Under the pieces are notes generated by a model that was not told the DNA's origin, ran no database searches, and was given only the letters and a program-made list of their open reading frames with translations. Position numbers and translations under genes: made by a program. Shown in pieces: positions 56,296 to 64,000 of a stretch of 64,000 nucleotides of DNA. The DNA lies in NCBI GenBank assembly GCA_013433145.1, contig CM024170.1, positions 3,615,459 through 3,679,458 of the forward strand, written 5' to 3'. The DNA is from Ascaris suum (taxonomy: Eukaryota > Nematoda > Chromadorea > Rhabditida > Ascarididae). Numbering within the stretch: position 1 is the stretch's first letter; each line of letters begins with the position of its first letter.

Positions 56296-57945
56296 TTTGC
56301 GAAACATTGAAAGTGCTCATTGATTTCTGTTTATAATATTAAGCATTTTCCTCTAACTAATAGGGGTTTTTTATTTGATGAAAAAAACGGTTCGATTTTC
56401 ATTGATTCTTAGCTGATTATTCATTTCGATCTTGTTTTAATGCGCTCATTTTGTTATCATTGAGAATTCGGTGAAGAGCAAATGAGGGGGATGCCCTCAA
56501 CTCTTGTATTTTGCTACTTCATGAGTTTTTATATTCGATAAAATTCACCACCGTTTGCAAATTCCTATTTATTGAGGAGATATTTTATCGCCTGTTGATT
56601 GACTTTTTTTTCATATTTGTGAGGTTGTTTCCATGACGGAATTTTTCGACTCTATTGACTGCATGTTAATTAGAGTGATTCAAATTAAGGTGTGAAATAC
56701 CCGGGCTGTATTTATTAGGGAGGACTCGGCTTCTATCGCACCTGTTGTAGCACTTAATAGCTGTGAATCTTCATGTCGATTTTCTATAGAATTCGACGTA
56801 ACGCTGAACACTTTTTATCTCTGCACATATTTTTATGTGCAAGATTTTTGATTTATATAATTGGTTTTCGAATTGCCCGTATATCATTTTTTTTTTTCAA
56901 AATCTTCTCATCTTTTATGTATTACAGTTTCCATTTTCGATGCATGAGGTTTGAAGGATGTTTTGTTGAATAGCGACGGGGTTTTTTCCAGTGTAAGTGC
57001 TGCTGATCTTATTTCAGTTTAGCTATTATTTATTATTCAAGAAGGAATAAAAAAGGATTTTTAATTCAGATGAAACTTCTAATAATTAGATGGAGCTCGT
57101 TGGCTGCTTAGCAAGTATTCATTTAAGACTAGAGTCTCTCCACTTCCTCCTCCCTCTTCCTCTCTTTCCTTAAGGAAATGGACTAGAAGGAGACTTTTTT
57201 CTTACCCCTATCAGTGAATCGAATCACCATTCGCCCCTATCGTTAAAAAGGCTTCCCTCCATTATGATTTCCTTTTCCACTCATATTGCCTCACCGTTTC
57301 ATTGAAAACATAAATCGAATTAGAAAGGTGTCCATATACTTTTCATTAAAACCGTTTGCAAGGAATTGTGTGGATTCGCAACTTGTGCTCATAGCGTTTT
57401 TCCATATTTCGGGAGGTATGAAACGTTTAGATCATTATTGCATTAAAGCTTGTTAACGTTTCGATCTCCGTTAACATGCTCTTTGAAACATTCGTATGCG
57501 CTTAATCCACCATATCTCTCTTATTCAGTGGAAATGCACCTACAGTTATGCTTATATATTATGACTATATTTGAAACACTGCCAGATTGGTACCCATATC
57601 GTTGTCTTCATTTTAGATTGTTATCGTTTCATCGGGTGTTATAAAAGTTCTTTCATTTGACCATCATCTGAAGAGGATCTCTGCTGATGTTTCCTCTCGG
57701 AGATCTCTAAGCTGTTGTGTGAGATTCTCTTTTGTCGACTTTCTCATGTTGCCTTATTTCTAAAGTGAGTATTGCCGAAATATTTTCAATGAAATGGGTA
57801 TGTACGGTGTAAAGTACAGTGTAAAGGTGTTGCGATCTGACAGTTGATTGGGATTACATCTCGTATATCAAGTGATGGTAAAATTTCTTCCTCAAATTGC
57901 GGTTATATGGGTTAACGTCGAATGATGTCAAACAGGATGGAATGA

Positions 57946-57962
57946 GGGGGGGGGGGGGGGGG
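57946..57962. repeat. poly-G tract (17)
   Basis: Seventeen consecutive G on the plus strand in the SLX4 3' flank. Confidence 0.95.
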
Positions 57963-58073
57963 ACTGTGAATTTTTGCTCGGATGGGTGGAAGAACACGTC
58001 GAAAAAAGCAATCAACAATTTCTCTTTCGTAATTGGTGGCATAAATTACATTGTTGTTAAAGTTGGAGTTTAA

Positions 58074-58095
58074 TTTTTTTTTTTTTTTTTTTTTT
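58074..58095. repeat. poly-T tract (22)
   Basis: Twenty-two consecutive T on the plus strand, about 110 bases after the G17 tract. Confidence 0.95.
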
Positions 58096-60952
58096 GAAAG
58101 GAGCTGTTAAAATGAGTGGTTTCTGCTGTATGAGTGGATTAAACACAGGTGTTAAAATTTTTGAAGCTTTATGTTTTTTTTTTTGCTGCGGTGTACTTGA
58201 TTTCTGCGATAATTGTTTAAAAGTTAATTAATTTCAATATTGATGCTCGGTTATAGCCGGAGATGTTCTCAAAGATCTCAACTGTAGGCAAAAGATCACA
58301 TACGCTAAAATTTCTTCATTCACATTCTCAAATCCTCGCTCTTGTATTTGTCAAATCGGACATTTCCTGCACCAATATTTTATTCCAGTCATGGTCAGGC
58401 TGCAGCGTAATTTTCTTCATTTGTTAGAAATACACTTGAGGTTTCCTATATTTCGAAATATGCAATGAAAACATATGAAACAGGTTGTTACATCAGCTTG
58501 AAAGCCACACTTGAATTTAACCGGCTGAAGTTGATTCTAAGCCTAGCTCATCAAGTGAACTGAGATAGCCGAAGCCTTAACCGGCTCCTAAAATCCGATG
58601 AGATGCGTCCCATTTCCACTTCTGTAGTTGAACAAAATATTCTTCCGTTGTCTATGGCGCATCAATTTAACTGCCAGTTTTTAACGCAAGAGGGGTGGAG
58701 CATGTCAGAATTGTGGAATGTTGGGTAACATGCACGCGAGGTCTGGCGAGTGGCTTGGTGCGCCTAAACGGTGCGGCCATATAAATCGAAGTTTGCGGGT
58801 CTATGGAAGGCGACACTTAGATATTCGTCTGAAGTAGGCATGGCGATCTTGCTACCCTTGAATGAGGCAAGTAGTGAGCGTTACATTATGAGATTTTATT
58901 CACATTCGCCTGGTCAGTTAATTCTCGGCACATTAGACATAGCCGTAGGATCGCCTTGAGTCATAACCAGCATCATGTGCATTTATTTCAGCGTAGGACT
59001 TGATGTGGCTGCTCACAAACTGCTGCTGTTTTGACATAAAATTTTTTCGAATGCTGAACTATTTGGTCTTAGGGAAACATCAGAAGCTTACATCAACGAA
59101 ATATATCTATTTCTTTACATATGAATGTTGCAATCTCAATAAAACCACAAATAAAGCAATATGAAGAAGCACCCTTAGTGGTGGACAGTATAACACGATG
59201 AATGCTCAACTGTAATGGCTTAGTGTATTGGTGTTGTACGGTAATCAAAATAACCCATTTCAACTTCTCATAGAGGTTTTCTAAAGCAAAGCTACTAATG
59301 ACGCTTTTTGTGAAACATGATACAAGTTTGATCGATCGGTCTTTCATTCGAGCATCCCTTAAAAAGTGAGCATTTCAGCATTGTTTTTCAGAGAATATGG
59401 AGAGCACTCTTTAGCTGTTATAATTGTTAATATCGTACTGCTCTTCGCTAGAGAAATTTCATGCTTTTTAATGCCAAAGATTTTTTTAAAAGGCCATTAA
59501 GAGTCTCTCCATAATGTTGTTGTCCATTGCTGTATTCTCAATGAAGCATACATATTACATGATTATTTATGGTATGCAAAGAAGTTTATTGAGAACAAAA
59601 GGAAACTGACGGGTTAATGACGTTTGTACGAGAGCGATAGTCTTCTGAGATTTGCATACTTGCAACTCAACCGATATCACGACTGTTCTGCTTATTCAAT
59701 GAACACAAGCGAGATGTATGCTCCCATCTTCGAAAGAAAGGGCATCCCTGTGAATGCGACTTGTTCGGCTGCCTCTTCAGCTCATCAAAGTTGCACTATG
59801 AACTGGCGTTGAGATGGGCAAAATGGAATATCCCGAAATGGATGAAATTCCTAATTTTCATAAATAAAGAGTTCGGTGGAAGCGAATTAGGCGCACAACG
59901 ATTTAAGACAAACAAATGAACAAATATTGTATGTCTCATATCAGCTATACCTGTATTATTGAAACATTTGCCGATTTATTATCATATGGCCTAAACTATT
60001 TGAGGCTCAAAACAAGTTTATTTCAAATATTTTCAATTTTTTCATAATCTGTTGCCATAAATCAGTACTGCATGAATGTGATATTAGGATATTGTTTTAA
60101 ACGATTCTTTATTGTTATTTAAGGATAATAGTACTATTTACATGGATATGAACGTTTTTTTTTTCATGAGAACATAAAGCGCTAAATGCTTATTGATATG
60201 TTCCATACAGTTGCTAAAGAAGGAACAGCCAAAAAATGCTGAAACAAATTGTGTTAAGTAACATTCGCCACTTACTCAAGTCATAGAAATCAGATTTTCA
60301 CTTTCATCCATCGTCATTGAATAATATATCTCCAAGAATTTTCTGTCCCCTCTCTGTTAAGAATTTTCTATGTGTTTTTTCAAATATATTTTCAATTCAA
60401 TAAATGTTTGAAAGTAAGAAATTTGCTTCGTCTATGTTCGTTTGTGAATATGAAACAAAAATTTATGGAAGACCACTCATTATCTAAACAATCTAATTAA
60501 AGAATATGATCGAAGAAAATCATAAATCAAGTTTTGATAACATATGATAACATAGGATTACAGAAAATCAGAAAATAGAATTTCAGAAAATCATATTACG
60601 TTGTTCGTAATTTAATGACTCCGATTAAAGTAACTCCATAACTTCCTAATCTTATCTCATCACTATCACCTTTTTGGCAGATAATATTCGTTGTGAAAGG
60701 CGTCTAACTCGAACCTCCTCTATTCAATCATTCTCGTTGTGATGTTTCGATTTAACGTTCTTCTTCTTTTTATTTTTTAACTATTGCTATTGAAAAATCA
60801 GCATTTTTGCTCATATCTCGTTTATCAGTGTTCGTTCAATAAGGGACAAAATTGATGATCTGATGATCTCGGTAACTTAGTTAAATAAGTACTCTTTGCA
60901 TATCTGTAATCTTGGCTAATCACGAAACTTGCTCTATTGTCGAATTCTCCCT

Positions 60953-60973
60953 CCCCCCCCCCCCCCCCCCCCC
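60953..60973. repeat. poly-C tract (21)
   Basis: Twenty-one consecutive C, the longest G/C homopolymer in the window; intergenic. Confidence 0.95.
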
Positions 60974-62046
60974 TCCAACAAATATTTTTGTGCTTATCAA
61001 TCTGACAAAATAGTAATAAAATTATGGAGACGGTGATATGGCATTACTTTTAAATTGTGATATTCATCGTTGTCTGCTCGATTCTAATGCTTTATCAGCG
61101 TTTATTCAAAATACTGCCTCACCCTTCTTTCCGTATATTGTCGTTATTTGCTTCTATAGGTCACTGTGATGCCTTGATTGTAAATCTTGATTGTTTATTC
61201 CACTCGCTTGATGAAGTGATTTGAATTAGCCGAATATTGCTTCCAATAAATTATCGTCTGTTACCGTTGAGCCATAGAGATATTTCGTGTATCGCTTGCT
61301 AGTAATAGTTTTTCATCTAAAACCTCTTCAAGCTTGTATGAATCGAAATATCTGGGTATTCTTAGATTTAATTTTGAGCTATAGTCATAATGCTGCTCAA
61401 AAATGTGAATTTATGAAGCCTTACAGCTTGCATAAACGTTCTCGTCGACTTCGATGACATTTGCAAGTGGGAGCAAAATTTTCTTGTAGTTTTCAACGTT
61501 TTGAAGCGATTATAACAACGTAAACAACATAATCGTTTACATCACAATTAATACGCTCTATTTTTATGTTTTATTTTATTATTAATAATTTCCATAATTG
61601 AGTTACTGATATTATTCATGATGCGTCTTAATGCAATCATTCTTTATAAAGCCAAGTATAATAAACCTCAATCATTAACCAAAAATTATTTGCATTTCAA
61701 TCAAAGCACATCGAAAGTCGATAACGTCGATGTGGTCAAGCCGAGTATTCTTATTTTAAATCATATAAAAGAAAGCTTTTAAATGCCATTTCTCGATAGA
61801 ATATTGATGTGGAAGCGCTAATATTTTTCCTTCTTGATAACAAACATTACTGCCATCGTGATAATGGAGAAGATGAGCTCGATGATAACACTGCGCCTCC
61901 TACTAGTAAAAATTAGTGCTCATTTATAAAAAAATCACCAAAAAAAGAGTTTCTTGACGCCCTACGATACAACCTTTAGTGACAATCACCTCTTCTCAAT
62001 GCTCCTATTAATTCTTTTGATCATCTTGATTTTATTAACAGATATT

Positions 62047-62300
<254 letters not shown>

Positions 62301-63896
62301 AGACTAATGTGCTTCTCCGTTCCAAGTCGAAATAGCATCTTCCGCGATGAATAAATCTTGCTTAAGAAGTTTGCTGATATAATTTCCTTTTTTATGTCGC
62401 ATAGATGATGTTGTAATGTGATGTTGCATTCATGTTTCTTAGATCTATGAACTATTTCGACCTCTGAAAGAAACATTTCGCTTAACGCGCTAAGTGCTTT
62501 TGTTTTGATGCTCATTTGCAATCGCTTATTTCTAAATTGAAAATCATCCAAAGTTTTTTTGCGATTTAATGGCCATCGATAAAATAGTATTAATTTTTAG
62601 CCTCTAAGAAATTTTATCTCGCCTTCGTCGAAAAATCTCGCAAAATCAATCAATGATTGATGATAAACTAGTTTTATCAGCTTCTTCTCGTAGAGACTTT
62701 GTGTTGCTCTAACTAGTGTCCTTCAGTTCTGTGCAAACATCAGTTCTTGTCTTTCCTTTTCTGAGGACTTTTTAGAGAAGAGAGGTGCCACCGCTACTTT
62801 ACAAGATTGACCATCCAATGAGTCGTTGAGGATAAGCATTACTGAATTAAGGAAAGCAGTAGTTAAGAAGCAACGCTCAAAGACACTTACTTGTTAAATT
62901 TTTCATGAGAGTAATTTGCTGTCATTCTGATACTAGCCGTATTGGCTAAAAAACTTTCCTTTCAGCTTTAGAATTTCGATCGATTTTATTTTGATCCAGT
63001 TGTGATGTATACTGCCGTTCGTTGTGATATCGATCCATATTTCGACCATATTTTTGAAGGTTTTTTTTTTCTATTATTAGTGGAATCTGTTTCCGTTATG
63101 ATTTTAAGCTCGCAATTAACAGGTATTATCATGTAAATATTTATGAATGCTCTGCTTTCGAGTGGAGTTATTGCTAACATATGCAACTTGTTATCTAACG
63201 TTATTGCATTTGCTCTTCATTAAGAACTCTCAAAAGAGAGATGAGTTATTTCTACCTGATTTAATTGATTTCAAATATGAAAGAATTTAGTCTCGATTAA
63301 TTAACCGCTTAAGTTGCGCTTTTGCTTTAGTATTCTTTTTCTTTATTTTTGAAAGTTTGCATTGTTTATTAAAATTTTACTTTGTTTTCATCTTTTATTT
63401 GATAGTTAATTAAATATTAAATTTTATTTTATTTCTCGAATTATTGCTATCTTCACATCTTATATTACATCACTTAGGTGGTATATTCACCGTTCTATTT
63501 TAATCTAATTTCCTATTATATTGATCTCAAGAGTTTATGAATAAACGTTTATTTATTTGCATATAAACGGTGTCTCAAAAGAATTGTGCATTTATTTATA
63601 TGAATCTGAATAGTAAAATAAACCTATATTTGTTAGTGACAGTTCGTCTACTTGTTTTTTTTGGACTGTTACGTATATACAGCAGTGGTTTTTAAATTGT
63701 TGTTTAAAAAAATTTCAAAAAATATTGGGCCACTTTCACTTTCTCTAAAGTATTTAGTTGAGGTTTTTCTTTATGAAATACTTGCTCGACGTGGGTAGTG
63801 CTCACTCACTTGTTGTCGAACTCTCCGCTTCACCGATGTTGTCTCACACATTTTGCGAATGTGTTTTTATTTGTTACGTTTGTGTTCAATGTCTAG

Positions 63897-64000
63897 TCGT
63901 TTGCCATTCAACGTGTCGGAGAGTCGCTAGTTGATTGGCTAGAACGTATCGATACGCAACGGCACCTGAACCGAATCAATCCGCCCAGCTGGCTGACTTA
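63897..64000 (+). CDS. partial exon of an unidentified gene running off the window
   Basis: After TTCAATGTCTAG the frame is open to the window end (34 codons plus two bases), reading AIQRVGESLVDWLERIDTQR then LNRINPPSWLT. The helix-like charged and aliphatic pattern and balanced codon use look coding, unlike the flanking AT-rich DNA. The other two frames have stops. The product is not recognised, and the upstream start or exons are not found. Confidence 0.4.

Overview
This window looks like nuclear DNA from a nematode, probably a parasitic one and not Caenorhabditis elegans. It is AT-rich. Genes are cut into many small exons with T-rich 3' splice sites ending TTTTCAG or TTTTAG. Each main gene has such an acceptor only about 7 to 11 bases before its start codon, as expected for spliced-leader trans-splicing. 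Long pure (AT)n tracts and poly-G/poly-C runs lie in the non-coding DNA. There is no sign of operons, CRISPR arrays or bacterial signals.

Three multi-exon genes could be assembled by eye, joining exons only where reading frames agree across the junctions. (1) 7,462-16,998, plus strand: a PPP-family Ser/Thr protein phosphatase of the PP1 type in 10 proposed exons (about 430 aa). The catalytic core in exons 1-7 is well supported; the tail exons 8-10 are tentative. (2) 19,665-40,483, minus strand: SMC6, the DNA-repair SMC ATPase, in 26 proposed exons (about 1,121 aa), covering Walker A, both coiled-coil arms, hinge, signature motif and Walker B. (3) 43,372-56,295, plus strand: SLX4 (HIM-18 in C. 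elegans), the scaffold for structure-specific nucleases, in 15 exons (1,112 aa), with two UBZ4 zinc fingers, a UIM-like helix, BTB, SAP and the C-terminal SLX1-binding domain.

Layout: 1-7,454 flank without a supported gene; phosphatase gene; 17.0-19.7 kb convergent intergenic segment with possible decayed coding and transposon fragments; SMC6; a 2.9 kb divergent (head-to-head) interval 40,495-43,360; SLX4; then a 7.6 kb flank without a supported gene, ending in what looks like the first visible exon of another plus-strand gene at 63,897.

SMC6 and SLX4 both act on recombination intermediates, so their head-to-head placement over one shared upstream region is the most interesting architectural point. 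I found no clearly new biological system. The smaller leads are a GC-AG intron and a competing reading frame in the phosphatase, a sense-strand bias of poly-G tracts in the introns of both repair genes, the matching intron positions in the two SLX4 zinc fingers, and several unexplained open segments and foldbacks.
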